Positions 32,893 through 41,849 of a stretch of 48,459 nucleotides of DNA are shown here, in pieces; position 1 is the first letter of the stretch, and each line of letters starts with the position of its first letter. The stretch is from NCBI GenBank assembly GCA_020853815.1, contig JADYYE010000091.1, positions 1 to 48,459 on the forward strand. Reading direction: 5' to 3'. The translations under genes and the position numbers were made by a program. A model generated the notes under the pieces. The model was not told the origin of the DNA and did not search any database. It worked only from the letters and a program-made list of their open reading frames with translations. This stretch comes from Phycisphaerales bacterium. GTDB taxonomy: Bacteria > Planctomycetota > Phycisphaerae > Phycisphaerales > UBA1924.

Positions 32893-33513
32893 GTGATAGG
32901 CATACGAATAGAGGGCGCATGCTCTCGAACCCTACAACTCCAACCCGGCGGCGTCGAAAGGTGCCATGAAAGCGTGGTCTCTGTTGAGTATCCCCCGATC
33001 CAAGTGGACATCTACGTGATCCCGTTGCCGACCGACACTGTCTCCTTTGGTCAGATGCGCCGAGATCGGGGACTCTTCGTGCGGGAAAAAACCGGGGAAA
33101 AGCTAACTGTTAACAATACCGACACAGTTCGAGCCTTCCGCTTAGAGCTGTCCTTGGCGCAAGCCGCGTTTGCACGTGCGATTGGGTGGCCAGACTCCAG
33201 ATGGATTTCCCCGTTCCCTCGTGCGAGGGACGACATGCTCTGCCAACTTTTCGCCCACTACCGTGACCTCAAAGTCCTCGAAGAGGACAAGGATATGTAC
33301 CGCGCCGTTGCCACGATCGAAGCCGCCGCTGCCGCGCAGACCACGAGATACCTTCAAGACCCGTCAAAGGCCGACGACATCGAGGCCCTCCGCAAAGAGT
33401 ACGAGAAAGAGCACGTGAAGCGTGTTCGAAAGTGCCAAAGGCTCCTCCAAGATCCGCCAAGTGCAATGACACGCTTCGCGTGGTGGGCCGCCGACCTGCT
33501 CAGACACCGCTGA
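32893..33513 (+). CDS. Hypothetical helix-turn-helix-like protein after the second cassette
   Basis: Up to 206 residues from a GTG at 32893; later starts at GTG 32974 (AAAGG upstream at a long distance) or ATG 33055 are possible. The most telling part is FRLELSLAQAAFARAIGWPDSRW (in parts), which looks like an XRE-type helix-turn-helix; the C-terminal half is helical and charged (ALRKEYEKEHVKRVRKCQRLL). A TTGACA hexamer lies at 32874, without a good -10. It follows the kinase gene by 38 bp and is the last gene before the right-hand att-like site, so it may be a regulator brought in with the island. Confidence 0.5.
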   Translation: MIGIRIEGACSRTLQLQPGGVERCHESVVSVEYPPIQVDIYVIPLPTDTVSFGQMRRDRGLFVREKTGEKLTVNNTDTVRAFRLELSLAQAAFARAIGWPDSRWISPFPRARDDMLCQLFAHYRDLKVLEEDKDMYRAVATIEAAAAAQTTRYLQDPSKADDIEALRKEYEKEHVKRVRKCQRLLQDPPSAMTRFAWWAADLLRHR

Positions 33514-34031
33514 GGCCCATTTCCGCGCCAAGCGGAACGTCGGACTCCGAACGCGGCTTCCCCGGCCTGGCCTTCATTCTCCGGGAGATGCCCCGCCTCA
33601 TTGTCCCATGACTGTCCCATGCGCATGCCTCATCATGGCTCAGAATCGGCAACGATCCTCAATTTGAATTTGGCGTAAGTGACGTTCTTTGAGGCGTTTG
33701 GGGCAACAGCGGCGTTTCCAGCGCCTGATCGGCGGTGGCCTAGAAGAGTCCCCCCCTCTCCGCTTTGAGAATTTTTTCGCCAGCGCTCGCCTGCGCTGAC
33801 TGTGCTTTACTGTCTTTGACTCGAATCGGCCCGCACGGAGAGAGGGCAGGATTCTTCGCGATTGGTAACCCCCATCGCTCGGCGCCTGGAATTTCAGCTG
33901 TTTCCAGAAGACCTTCCGCAGCTGAGGGGCCTGAGACCCAAATGAGACCCAAGAACCGGCCCTTTGCGCGCCTCGGGTTTTGCAGGCGTTGTCGGCTTTG
34001 AGCTGTTGTTGACTTGCGGCCCTGGCCCCGC
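33514..34031. other. Gene-free stretch holding the second decayed att-like site
   Basis: Read on the minus strand this repeats the order seen at 5291-5585: a GGGTCTCA pair with 11-bp spacing (33950-33932), the 19-mer CAAAGCGGAGAGGGGGGGA (33767-33749), CACTTACG (33681-33674) and a second 11-bp-spaced pair, GGGACA (33620-33603). From the 19-mer to the second pair is about 130 bp in both sites, and to CACTTACG 68-69 bp. The first pair is 33-93 bp from the dead integrase end at 34032. Open frames across the stretch show no conserved protein. Confidence 0.6.
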
Positions 34032-34185
34032 CGTTGGTCATCGCCAGCGCCTACATGCCCTGCTGCGAGTCGTCGTCGTGCGGGTGTCAGTCGAGATCGA
34101 GGATGTCTGAGGATGAGTGGCCCACCGCTTCATGGCGGCCTCGTGGACGCCAAGTCGTTCCGGCGAGACGAAATGTGTTCTCCAC
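34032..34185 (-). pseudogene. Dead 3' end of a tyrosine recombinase gene
   Basis: On the minus strand GHSSSDILDLD-stop-HPHDDDSQQGM-stop-ALAM lines up with the end of integrase 2 (GHSSSDILDLYYHLHDDES...MMALA). The tyrosine position is lost (Asp then a stop codon) and a second stop follows. Upstream, LGVHEAAMKRW continues the same protein in another frame, so a small deletion lies just before GHSSS. The rest of the gene is gone. It is the integrase that once served the adjacent att-like site. Confidence 0.75.
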
Positions 34186-34291
34186 GCCACCTCCAGCCGA
34201 GACCGCGGAACCATGAGTTCATCGGCGATCCTGAACTGGCGCAAGATCATCGATGAACGGCCGCGGTTCGACTCGCGAACGCCCGCGAACA

Positions 34292-35488
34292 CTACAACCC
34301 CTTGCGATAGACATCGAGCCCGATGCAGGTGTGCAGCATGGGATAGGGAATCCGACAACGGAAGATGTCGAAATCCTCTCTCGAACGCCCAAGGTCGCGG
34401 AGCACAAAGCGAATGAGCTCCGGGCAGCGGGGGAATCGATCGGAATGCAGCGTGTCGATGGACCTCCCGAGATACTCAGGAGTGTGCGAGGACGGCAGTC
34501 GATACTCTGCCGACGCGGTCTCGGCGGCCGAAACGTCCTCCAAGCAGCCGAAGACGCGGACCGCGGCCGACGACGGGTCCATCGCGCCCGCGGGCACCAG
34601 CAGATCGGCGACATAGAGCTCCGTGGGAACACGGACCATCGACGTGACGCCGAGTTCAGGCTCATCGTCGGTGAGGCCCGTGCGGAGCTTGGTTGAGAGA
34701 AAGACATCGGTCTCCGCGGTGAGTCCGACGCCGGAAAGCTCGACGAAGTCGTGCGCGACCGAGCCACGCCGCTTCGTGGTGACGCGAGAGAGATTGGCGC
34801 TGCAGAAATCCTCGAGCAATCCCGTGCTGTTCGTGCCGGGCGTGAATTCCGGCACGGCCTTGTCGGCCAGGGTCATGGTGATCGTCCGCCGGCAGATCGG
34901 CAGGCTTCGCCCGGGGCGCAGCGCCCGCACCCCGCTTGAGCCCTGGATGATCGCGCTGAGTGGCGTGGTTCCGGGGCGATCCAGGGCGGCGATGAGGCAT
35001 CGGTAGGTGAGGGCGGACCGCAGTCCCCACAGCGGAGCGCACGCTCGAAACGCGGCCCGGCGTGCGCGAACATCCACCTGCTCGTTCGATTCGCCGCCCA
35101 GGCCCGACACCATCGCGTCAAAGGTCGCGCGGTCTCCCGCGTGCTTGGAAACGAAAGCCTGGAACTTCTCGTACGCCCGGCGCGCTCGTTCGAGGCGAGC
35201 ATCATCCCACCCCGCGCGCTGGCCCGCATCGAACACGCGGCTCATCGCCTCCGGAAGTGGCGTGAACGGAACGCTCTCGAGGGGATCGTTCGTCTTGGCG
35301 AGACGGAACACCTGCCACGCCAATGGGGCCCGGATTCCCAGCGCGTTCTGCAGGTCGGTCGCACGCGTGATGCGACCGGGCGAGTCGGCGAGCAGTCGGC
35401 GGACAGCCGACCTCAGCGTGCGCACCACGCGCGCACAGTCCACGCGGAACTGAGGGGTCGCGATCGCCGCGGACCGGGGCTGGCTCAT
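34292..35488 (-). CDS. Hypothetical protein with N-terminal helical DNA-binding-like part
   Basis: 398 residues, starting MSQPRSAAIATPQFRVDCARVV. Residues 20-70 are helical (LRSAVRRLLADSPGRITRATDLQNALGI) and could be a helix-turn-helix that selects between start and core; the rest mixes helices and strands with EFTPGTNSTGLLEDFCSANLSRVTT near the middle. No signal peptide. I do not recognise the family. No ribosome site precedes the ATG, but a TACACT hexamer stands 6 bp before it, which would give a leaderless message. It lies beyond the dead integrase, so it is probably native to this locus. Confidence 0.7.
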   Translation of the reverse strand: MSQPRSAAIATPQFRVDCARVVRTLRSAVRRLLADSPGRITRATDLQNALGIRAPLAWQVFRLAKTNDPLESVPFTPLPEAMSRVFDAGQRAGWDDARLERARRAYEKFQAFVSKHAGDRATFDAMVSGLGGESNEQVDVRARRAAFRACAPLWGLRSALTYRCLIAALDRPGTTPLSAIIQGSSGVRALRPGRSLPICRRTITMTLADKAVPEFTPGTNSTGLLEDFCSANLSRVTTKRRGSVAHDFVELSGVGLTAETDVFLSTKLRTGLTDDEPELGVTSMVRVPTELYVADLLVPAGAMDPSSAAVRVFGCLEDVSAAETASAEYRLPSSHTPEYLGRSIDTLHSDRFPRCPELIRFVLRDLGRSREDFDIFRCRIPYPMLHTCIGLDVYRKGL

Positions 35489-35571
35489 GATCGCAGTGTA
35501 CCGGAGTTGACGCCGCGATCATAGACCGCTCTCTTTTTTCGTACGAATTTCCACATTTGTGCGAAATGGCC

Positions 35572-35599
35572 TTGTGCCATCGCACAGGACGTGTAGCAT
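35572..35599 (+). promoter_or_regulatory. Possible promoter of the large secreted protein
   Basis: TTGTGC (35572-35577), 16 bp, TAGCAT (35594-35599). The same TTGTGC -35 is found in the promoter-like pair at 38185. Another TTGTGC stands 15 bp further upstream (35557). The match to consensus is moderate. Confidence 0.35.
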
Positions 35600-35663
35600 G
35601 GGCGCGGGCAGCCTCCCGCGCCCGGCGCGCCCCGGCTGCTGCCATCCGACGAAGGAACCCGCC

Positions 35664-38069
35664 ATGATGCTGAAGAGTGGTCCAATCGCTGTGATAATGG
35701 TGATCTCCGCGGGCCTCGCGGCCGGCGCATCGGCCCAATGCACGCAGCCCGACTGGCTTCCGGGAGACGGTGTCGCGGGCACCAACCTCTATGTTGCGTG
35801 CTCCACCATGTGGGACCCCGACGGCTCGGGACCGATCACGCCCAAGGTCGTGATCGGCGGGCGATTTGATGTTGCGGGAAACGCGCAGGCCGCGAACATC
35901 GCCATGTGGGACCCGGCGACCGGGCAGTGGTCGTCGCTGGGGAGCGGGGTCTCGGGCCTTGCGACCGTCTACGCACTCGCGGCCCGTCCCAACGGGCGAC
36001 TGGTCGTGGGCGGTGAGTTCCTCGATGCGGGCGGCGTGCCCGTCAACAACATCGCGGAGTTCGACGGTGTGAACTGGCACGCGATGGGCGACGGCGTGCA
36101 GGGTGCCGAGTCGATCGTTGAGTCGGTCCGCGCGTTGGCGATCATGCCAAACGGCGACGTCATGGCCGGCGGTGACTTTCTGATCGCGGGCAGCGTCATC
36201 GCGCACAGCGTTGCTCGCTGGGACGGCGCGGCATGGTCCTCCCTCGGCGGTGGGGTCGGTGATTCCGAGGGGCTGTACCCGGTCTATGCGCTGGCGGTGC
36301 TCCCCAATGGGCATGTGGTCGCCGCCGGTGATTTCACGACCGCCGGAGGACAACCCCGTGGACGCATCGCCCGCTGGGACGGCACCACGTGGCATGACAT
36401 GGGCGGGGGGATGGATTACGACGTCTGGGCGCTGTCGATCGCGCCCGACGGCAACCTGCTGGCGGCCGGTGTCTTCAACAGCGCTGGCGGAGAGACGGCC
36501 AGCGGTGTCGCACGCTGGAACAGCACGACCAGTTCCTCCGGCACAACCTGGTCGGCCATGGGTGATGGTCTTGCTACTTTCAGCGATGAGTTCATGGGCA
36601 TGGCCATCGCCGCGACGCCGAACGGCGACGTGATCGTTGCGGGCAACTCGTACATCCGAGAGCACACTCCTCCCTTCGCCCACGGCATCGCACGCTGGAA
36701 CGGCTCAACATGGTCCGAGATCGGCGGTGGTCTCCGCGACGGATACGACAACGGCGTCTTCGGCGATACGCTGCTGCAACTCTCGAACGGCGACCTCCTC
36801 GTCGGCGGACAGTTCAATCGCACGGGCGGGCAGGGAACCTCCAACCTCGCTCGTTGGAACGGGTCTTCCTGGTCGGGCCTCGGAACGGGCTTCAATGACT
36901 GGCTGACGACGGCCAAGCCCCTGGCGAATGGCGATGTACTTGCGTGCGGAGCCTTCACGACCGCGGGTGCGGGGCCCGCACCCGGCGCCGTGGCCCGCTT
37001 TGACGGCGCCACATGGTCGGCGGTCGGCTCGCCGGGCTTGGCCGGCTTTGTAAGCGACGCGATCGAAATCTCCGAGGGCGTCTATCTGGTCGGCGGCGGG
37101 TTCTGGCTGCCCGGGCAGGATGCCTCGGTTGATCCCCAGAACGGCATGGCGATCTTCGATGGCACGTCGTGGACGACCGACGGCGTGTACACGCCGAACG
37201 CATACGTCTACTCAATGACCATGCTGCCCAACGGCAACATCGCGGTGGGCGGCCTTTTCTATGAGATCGACGGCGTGCCGCTGAACAACGTCGCGATCTA
37301 TGACACCAACGCATCGCTTTGGACCAGCCCCGGCAGCGGTGTCGGCGCGTCGGGCGAGGGCGTCATCTCGCTGGCCGCGTTGCCGAACGGCGACCTCGTC
37401 GCGGGCGGCTTCTTCACCGAGGCGGGCGGCGTGCCGACGTCGAACATCGCTCGTTACAACAACGCCGAGGGATGGACCGCGATGGGGTCCGGCGCCGATT
37501 CGACGGTGTACTCGCTGGGCGTCGCGCCGAACGGCAGCATTCTCGCGGCGGGGGTCTTTTCGTCTCCCTCCAGCGGCGTGGCGAGGTGGAACGGCGCATC
37601 GTGGTCGGGCCTTGGCGGTGGGCTCGATGATGGCGGCGCGTACGCGGTCGCCGTCAAGGGCAACGGAGATGTCTACCTCGGCGGACAGTTCACGTCGGTC
37701 GGCGGCACCGCCGCGAGCAATATCGCCAAGTGGAATGGCAACTCCTGGTCTTCACTCGGGCTCGGTGTTGATGGCGGGTATTCCGATTACTCGGTTGTGT
37801 ACGGCCTGAACTTTGCACGCAATGGACAGCTCCTGGTCGCCGGACAGTTCAACCGTGCGGGCGGGATGACCAGCGTCAACTTCGCTCGCTACGGCTGCCC
37901 GGGTTGTCCCGCGGACTTCAATAACGACGGCTTCGTCAACGGGAATGACTACGACGATTTCGCCGTGCTCTTCGACGAGGCCGACCCGATGGCTGACTTC
38001 AACCACGACGGCTTCGTCAACGGGAATGACTACGACGAGTTCGCTGATCACTTTGATATCGGGTGCTGA
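35664..38069 (+). CDS. Large secreted repeat protein with dockerin-like C-terminus
   Basis: 801 residues from the ATG at 35664, chosen for AAGGA at 35652 and a signal peptide MMLKSGPIAVIMVISAGLAAGASAQ directly after it. The body is built of about a dozen beta-propeller-like repeats, each with a GG-F--AGG core, NIARWDG--WS-LG-G and LPNGDLLVGG, of the kind seen in planctomycete surface proteins. The last 50 residues are two EF-hand-like units (DFNNDGFVNGNDYDDF and DFNHDGFVNGNDYDEF) and a terminal GC, like type I dockerins; the same ending occurs in the protein at 41850. Probably exported and anchored or bound to partners by calcium-dependent contacts. No enzyme motif is seen. Confidence 0.82.
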   Translation: MMLKSGPIAVIMVISAGLAAGASAQCTQPDWLPGDGVAGTNLYVACSTMWDPDGSGPITPKVVIGGRFDVAGNAQAANIAMWDPATGQWSSLGSGVSGLATVYALAARPNGRLVVGGEFLDAGGVPVNNIAEFDGVNWHAMGDGVQGAESIVESVRALAIMPNGDVMAGGDFLIAGSVIAHSVARWDGAAWSSLGGGVGDSEGLYPVYALAVLPNGHVVAAGDFTTAGGQPRGRIARWDGTTWHDMGGGMDYDVWALSIAPDGNLLAAGVFNSAGGETASGVARWNSTTSSSGTTWSAMGDGLATFSDEFMGMAIAATPNGDVIVAGNSYIREHTPPFAHGIARWNGSTWSEIGGGLRDGYDNGVFGDTLLQLSNGDLLVGGQFNRTGGQGTSNLARWNGSSWSGLGTGFNDWLTTAKPLANGDVLACGAFTTAGAGPAPGAVARFDGATWSAVGSPGLAGFVSDAIEISEGVYLVGGGFWLPGQDASVDPQNGMAIFDGTSWTTDGVYTPNAYVYSMTMLPNGNIAVGGLFYEIDGVPLNNVAIYDTNASLWTSPGSGVGASGEGVISLAALPNGDLVAGGFFTEAGGVPTSNIARYNNAEGWTAMGSGADSTVYSLGVAPNGSILAAGVFSSPSSGVARWNGASWSGLGGGLDDGGAYAVAVKGNGDVYLGGQFTSVGGTAASNIAKWNGNSWSSLGLGVDGGYSDYSVVYGLNFARNGQLLVAGQFNRAGGMTSVNFARYGCPGCPADFNNDGFVNGNDYDDFAVLFDEADPMADFNHDGFVNGNDYDEFADHFDIGC

Positions 38070-38184
38070 CCCACCTCGCGCTTGCCCCACTCGCTTGACT
38101 CCGGATCACCCCAGAAACGATCCACGCCACACGCGCCGATGAGTTGCGTCCTGCTTCACGTCGCGACATCCGGTCATGAAGTTG

Positions 38185-38213
38185 TTGTGCTTCTTCGCGG
38201 CATCATGTAATCT
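38185..38213 (+). promoter_or_regulatory. Possible promoter of the third sigma/kinase pair
   Basis: TTGTGC (38185-38190), 17 bp, TAATCT (38208-38213). A transcript start 7 bp later falls on the TTG at 38220, the only in-frame start of the sigma gene, so the message would be leaderless. Confidence 0.5.
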
Positions 38214-38219
38214 GCGCTC

Positions 38220-38879
38220 TTGCCTGATCCGGAGCACAACCCAGACACGAGCATCCCGCCCGGAGCGTCACGCGGTGCATCGCCCGGCGAGTGGGAGCGG
38301 CTGGTCGAGTCGGTCGGGCCCGCGTCGCTGCTGGTCGTCATTCAGTCGCGGCTGGGCCCAGCGCTGCTCGGGCGGATCGACGCCGAGGACATCCTGCAGG
38401 AATCTCTCGTGCGCGCGTGGCGCGGACATGCAAGCGCCAAGTTCGCGTCTCCCCGCGCCTTCCGGGCCTGGGTGCTCAGGATCATTGACCATCGGATCAA
38501 GGATGCCCTCCGAAGCTCGGGCGCGATCAAGCGTGGCGGCGGACGGAAGCACATCGCGCCCGGCTCTTGGGGGAGCATCGCCACGCCGGGTTCGGGCACG
38601 CCGAGCCGCCTGGCGCGACATCGAGAGCAGGCCGCCGTGATGGCGGACGCGATCGAGCGCGTCCCGCCGGACCTGCGCGAGGTCGTGCGGCTGCGGCTGT
38701 TCCATCAACTCGGACTCGAACAGATTGCGACCGAACTTGGCCTGACCATGACCGAGGTCCGTTCCCGGCTGCGCCGGGGTGCGGAGTTGTACCGGCGACG
38801 ATTGCGCGAAGCGGGAATCGGTCGAAGTGCGCGAAATTCCGTCGGTGAACCGACAATCGGCGGACCCGATTGCGTTTGA
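38220..38879 (+). CDS. ECF-type RNA polymerase sigma factor, third kinase-linked copy
   Basis: 219 residues from a TTG at 38220; no Shine-Dalgarno is seen. Region 2 is clear: IDAEDILQESLVRAWRG...FRAWVLRIIDHRIKDALR in parts. Region 4 is PPDLREVVRLRLFHQLGLEQIATELGLTMTEVRSRLRRG. It looks like a classical ECF sigma factor and differs from the ones at 7521 and 29596, which lack the DAEDILQE wording. The kinase gene starts about 60 bp later, or overlaps it if the TTG at 38870 is used. No sigma-like gene is divergent to it. Confidence 0.85.
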   Translation: MPDPEHNPDTSIPPGASRGASPGEWERLVESVGPASLLVVIQSRLGPALLGRIDAEDILQESLVRAWRGHASAKFASPRAFRAWVLRIIDHRIKDALRSSGAIKRGGGRKHIAPGSWGSIATPGSGTPSRLARHREQAAVMADAIERVPPDLREVVRLRLFHQLGLEQIATELGLTMTEVRSRLRRGAELYRRRLREAGIGRSARNSVGEPTIGGPDCV

Positions 38880-38938
38880 GAGATGTGAGCACCACGAATC
38901 ACACCCCGGCTCGGCGGGAAAGGGCGATAGGTACGGCC

Positions 38939-41392
38939 ATGTCCGAATCGGATCAGGCACTGCTGGATGAAGCGTTTGATCGCGCTTTGTCCTCGTGGGA
39001 AGACGGTGCGCCGATCTCCCCGGACAAGCTGTTCCCGGATCGCCCCGACCTGTCCGACCACGCGGATCGGTTGTTGGCACTGGCCAGAGACGTGGCGGTG
39101 ATGGGCGCGCCGACGGACCCATCGCCGGCCGTGCCGGGGTACACGATCCTGTCGGAACTCGGCTCGGGCGCGATGGGCGCGGTGTACCTGGCGCGTCAGG
39201 AACGCCTGGGCGGACGCTCGGTGGCGCTCAAGGTGTTGCCAGCGGGCGCGGCAGTCTCGGCGCGGGCGCGCGATCGATTCCAGGCCGAGGCCAACGCGAT
39301 CGCGCGTCTGCGCCACCCGCACGTCGTGACGGTCCACGATGTTGTACGTGAGGGCGGGGTCATCGCGTTTGCGATGGAACTGGTGGACGGCGCGTCGCTG
39401 CACGACGTGATCGACCACCTGAGTTCGATCGGGACGCCGCCAAGGACCGAAGACGTTCGCGCCTACCTCGGCTCCGGCGCGTCGGTGCTGGGGGAGATTC
39501 CGTACTGGATGCTCGTGGCGCGTCTGGGGGTGGCGATCGCGCGTGCGCTCGAAGCGGTCCACGGCGCGGGTCTGCTGCACCGCGATGTGAAGCCAGCGAA
39601 CATACTCCTTCGACGCGATTGCACGCCGCTGCTGTCGGACTTCGGGCTGGTGCGTGATCCGGAGTCGGGTGTGGCGACCAGGGCCGAGGGCTTTGTGGGG
39701 ACGCCCGCGTACGCCTCGCCCGAGCAGCTCGCGGGCGGGATCGGCGCGACGGACGCCAAGAGCGACATCTACTCGCTGGGCGCCACGCTCTTCCACGCGC
39801 TGGCGCTGCGCCCGCCGTTCGCCGGCCGATCGCCCGGCGAGGTGACGGCGGCGATCGAGCGAGGCGCGGTGCCGGTTCGCACGCTGGCGCCCGGCGTGCC
39901 GCGCGATCTTGAGACGATCGTGCAGAAAGCCATGTCGCCGCGCCGCGAGGATCGTTACGCCAGCGCCGCGGCGATGGCCGACGATCTGGACCGCTTGCTG
40001 GCGGAGCGGCCGATCCTGGCGCGTCGACCCGGCCTTCTCAGCCGCGGCGTCAAGCTCTTGCGTCGCAACCGCCAGGCCTTCCGCGGCTCGATCATCGGCG
40101 CGCTGGTGGCGCTGCTGCTGGTCGGAGCAGCGACCTTCGGCCTGGTGATCGCGCCGCGATGGGCCCAGGGCGCACGCGAGCGCGCGTGGTTGGCGCTGCT
40201 CGATCCGCGCGACACCAGCACCTTCGCCAACGCGGGCTTCTTTGAGTACCGCTTTCCCGGGCCGCCCAAGGTCAGCCGTGACGTGGTATCGCGGGCGCTG
40301 GCGGAGTACGGCAAAGCGCTGCGATTCCAGCCCTGGGACGATCGCACGCTGCTGGAGCGTGACGCGCTGGCGGCGATGCTGTCGCTGGACGCGTCCGGGC
40401 GCGGGCCGATCCGCTTCAGCGAGGAGCTGCTCCGGCGCGCCCCGCGGGCGTGCGCGTGGCTCCGGGCGTGGAGCCAGATCCCGGCGGACAGCCCTCCCCC
40501 ACCGCTCCCGCCCGACTTGCTTGCGAGCGACGAACTCATCGCGCTGGGCATGATGAGTTACGCGACCAGCGAGATGCTCCCCGCGGTCGAGGCGTGGCAG
40601 GAGCTCGAGCACCACGGAGAACCCGGCGCGTTCGTCCGCGCCGGGCTTGGACTCTATTTCATCTACTCCCAACAGCACGGGCGCGCGTACCCGCGGCTCG
40701 AGGACGCGGATCGCGCCTTCCGCGGCGTGAGTTTTCTTCGGGCCGCCCACGCCGAGGCCGCGTGGGGTGTCGGCGATACCGAGCTGGCGGGCACGCTGCT
40801 CGATCAGGCCCGTGGGCTCGAATCGAGGGACGAGGCCCAGTTGATGCGGGTGGGCATCCTCGTCGACCTCGCCTGCGGCAACGTCGACGACGGGCTCAAA
40901 CGCTTTGAGGCCTGGTACTTCGCTCCGAGGATCGGCGGCAGCAGCGTCGCGGGCTTTCAGGTCGGCGCGTGGTTCGAGGCCCGCGGCGAGAACCTCAAGG
41001 CCCTGTGCGTGTATTCAAACTCGATCAACAACGAGTCACCCAATCGCTGCATCCGTCGGTTCATCCCGCTCGCCGAGCATTGGTGGAGCGGCCTGAGCGA
41101 GCGCGAGCGGCTCGCGTTTCTCGAACACGCCATCAGCAGCAAGGTCAGGATCAAGCCCTGGGAACTCTCACGGGTGCCGGTCTCCTACTCCGGGCTCCAT
41201 TCATTCGCCGGAATCGGCCGCCTGCCGGCGGATGTCGCGGGCCTGCTTCACGACACCGAGTTCGCGCGGGTGGGCAGCCGTCTCTATTCCTACTTTGAAA
41301 CCGGTAATCCCGGCGAGCCCGGCGTGCCCGAGCCGCCGACAGGCGAGGCACTCCATCGGGCGGCCCGCGAGGTGCTCGGTCTGGCGAAGTAG
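38939..41392 (+). CDS. Membrane Ser/Thr protein kinase coupled to the third sigma factor
   Basis: 817 residues from the ATG at 38939; an in-frame TTG at 38870 would overlap the sigma gene. The Gly-rich loop is GSGAMG (75-80), HRDVKPAN (H214-N221) and DFG (D234-G236) are canonical, and TPAYASPEQLAGG follows. One membrane helix is at about 385-405 (IIGALVALLLVGAATFGLVIAP). The remaining 400 residues are helical repeats of TPR or Sel1 type. The kinase appears active from its motifs. Together with the sigma gene it is a usual planctomycete signalling pair, with an intact catalytic Lys unlike the kinase at 30152. Confidence 0.9.
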   Translation: MSESDQALLDEAFDRALSSWEDGAPISPDKLFPDRPDLSDHADRLLALARDVAVMGAPTDPSPAVPGYTILSELGSGAMGAVYLARQERLGGRSVALKVLPAGAAVSARARDRFQAEANAIARLRHPHVVTVHDVVREGGVIAFAMELVDGASLHDVIDHLSSIGTPPRTEDVRAYLGSGASVLGEIPYWMLVARLGVAIARALEAVHGAGLLHRDVKPANILLRRDCTPLLSDFGLVRDPESGVATRAEGFVGTPAYASPEQLAGGIGATDAKSDIYSLGATLFHALALRPPFAGRSPGEVTAAIERGAVPVRTLAPGVPRDLETIVQKAMSPRREDRYASAAAMADDLDRLLAERPILARRPGLLSRGVKLLRRNRQAFRGSIIGALVALLLVGAATFGLVIAPRWAQGARERAWLALLDPRDTSTFANAGFFEYRFPGPPKVSRDVVSRALAEYGKALRFQPWDDRTLLERDALAAMLSLDASGRGPIRFSEELLRRAPRACAWLRAWSQIPADSPPPPLPPDLLASDELIALGMMSYATSEMLPAVEAWQELEHHGEPGAFVRAGLGLYFIYSQQHGRAYPRLEDADRAFRGVSFLRAAHAEAAWGVGDTELAGTLLDQARGLESRDEAQLMRVGILVDLACGNVDDGLKRFEAWYFAPRIGGSSVAGFQVGAWFEARGENLKALCVYSNSINNESPNRCIRRFIPLAEHWWSGLSERERLAFLEHAISSKVRIKPWELSRVPVSYSGLHSFAGIGRLPADVAGLLHDTEFARVGSRLYSYFETGNPGEPGVPEPPTGEALHRAAREVLGLAK

Positions 41393-41503
41393 AGCCCGTT
41401 GAACACGCCCGTCACGCAGGCCGAACGCGCGGTCCAGTGCCTCATGGCCAGCCTGATTTGATGTGATTTTCCCCCGGGACTGATTTCTTTCGTCCATTTT
41501 TCC

Positions 41504-41525
41504 ACTTTGGCGCGCAATCGCACGC
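41504..41525 (+). repeat. Copy of the integrase-1 arm repeat in the gap after kinase 3
   Basis: Matches 22245-22266 at 20 of 22 positions. It lies in the 220-bp gap between the kinase gene and a truncated secreted gene; the gap holds no gene. May mark an old insertion. Confidence 0.4.
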
Positions 41526-41613
41526 GCGGATGGAGTTTCAGTGGGTACGCGCCCACCTCACGATCCGCATCGGCGGGTTGGAGGTTGTCAGGCCGCCCCG
41601 GAGGCTGAACATC

Positions 41614-41760
41614 ATGCGAACCGAATCTCGTGCGTCCCTGGCCCTCTTACTCGCGGTGTGCGGGCTGGCGTGTTCCTCGGCCAAGGCCCAGGACATCATC
41701 GCCGGGCCCTTCAACTCCGACGTCCACGCGTACGACCTGATCTCGTCGGCATCCTGTTAG
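41614..41760 (+). pseudogene. Truncated secreted-protein gene
   Basis: 48 codons from an ATG with CGGAGG 8 bp upstream: a full signal peptide (LALLLAVCGLACSSAKA) and the beginning of a mature protein (QDIIAGPFNSDVHAYDLISSAS), then a stop. This wording resembles the entry to C-type-lectin-like domains of planctomycete secreted proteins, where a Trp is expected near the point of the stop. The sequence after the stop continues only briefly in the same style. I read it as a decayed gene, with a secreted 48-residue peptide as the alternative. Confidence 0.5.
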
Positions 41761-41849
41761 TTATCGGTGAAGGCCGTTCAACATCGTCTGGGATCAATCG
41801 ATCCCGTGCTGAGGGGCCTCTTGGAAGTAGATAGGAGAAGGAGTGAATT

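Noticed and set aside
5416..33767. The two 19-mers as the ends of one single mobile element
   Set aside because: Tyrosine-recombinase ends should be direct repeats; these are inverted. Two separate insertions, or a later inversion, explain them better.
38705..40750. 681-codon minus-strand open frame opposite kinase 3
   Set aside because: Arg-rich antisense frame without a recognisable domain; the forward kinase is certain.
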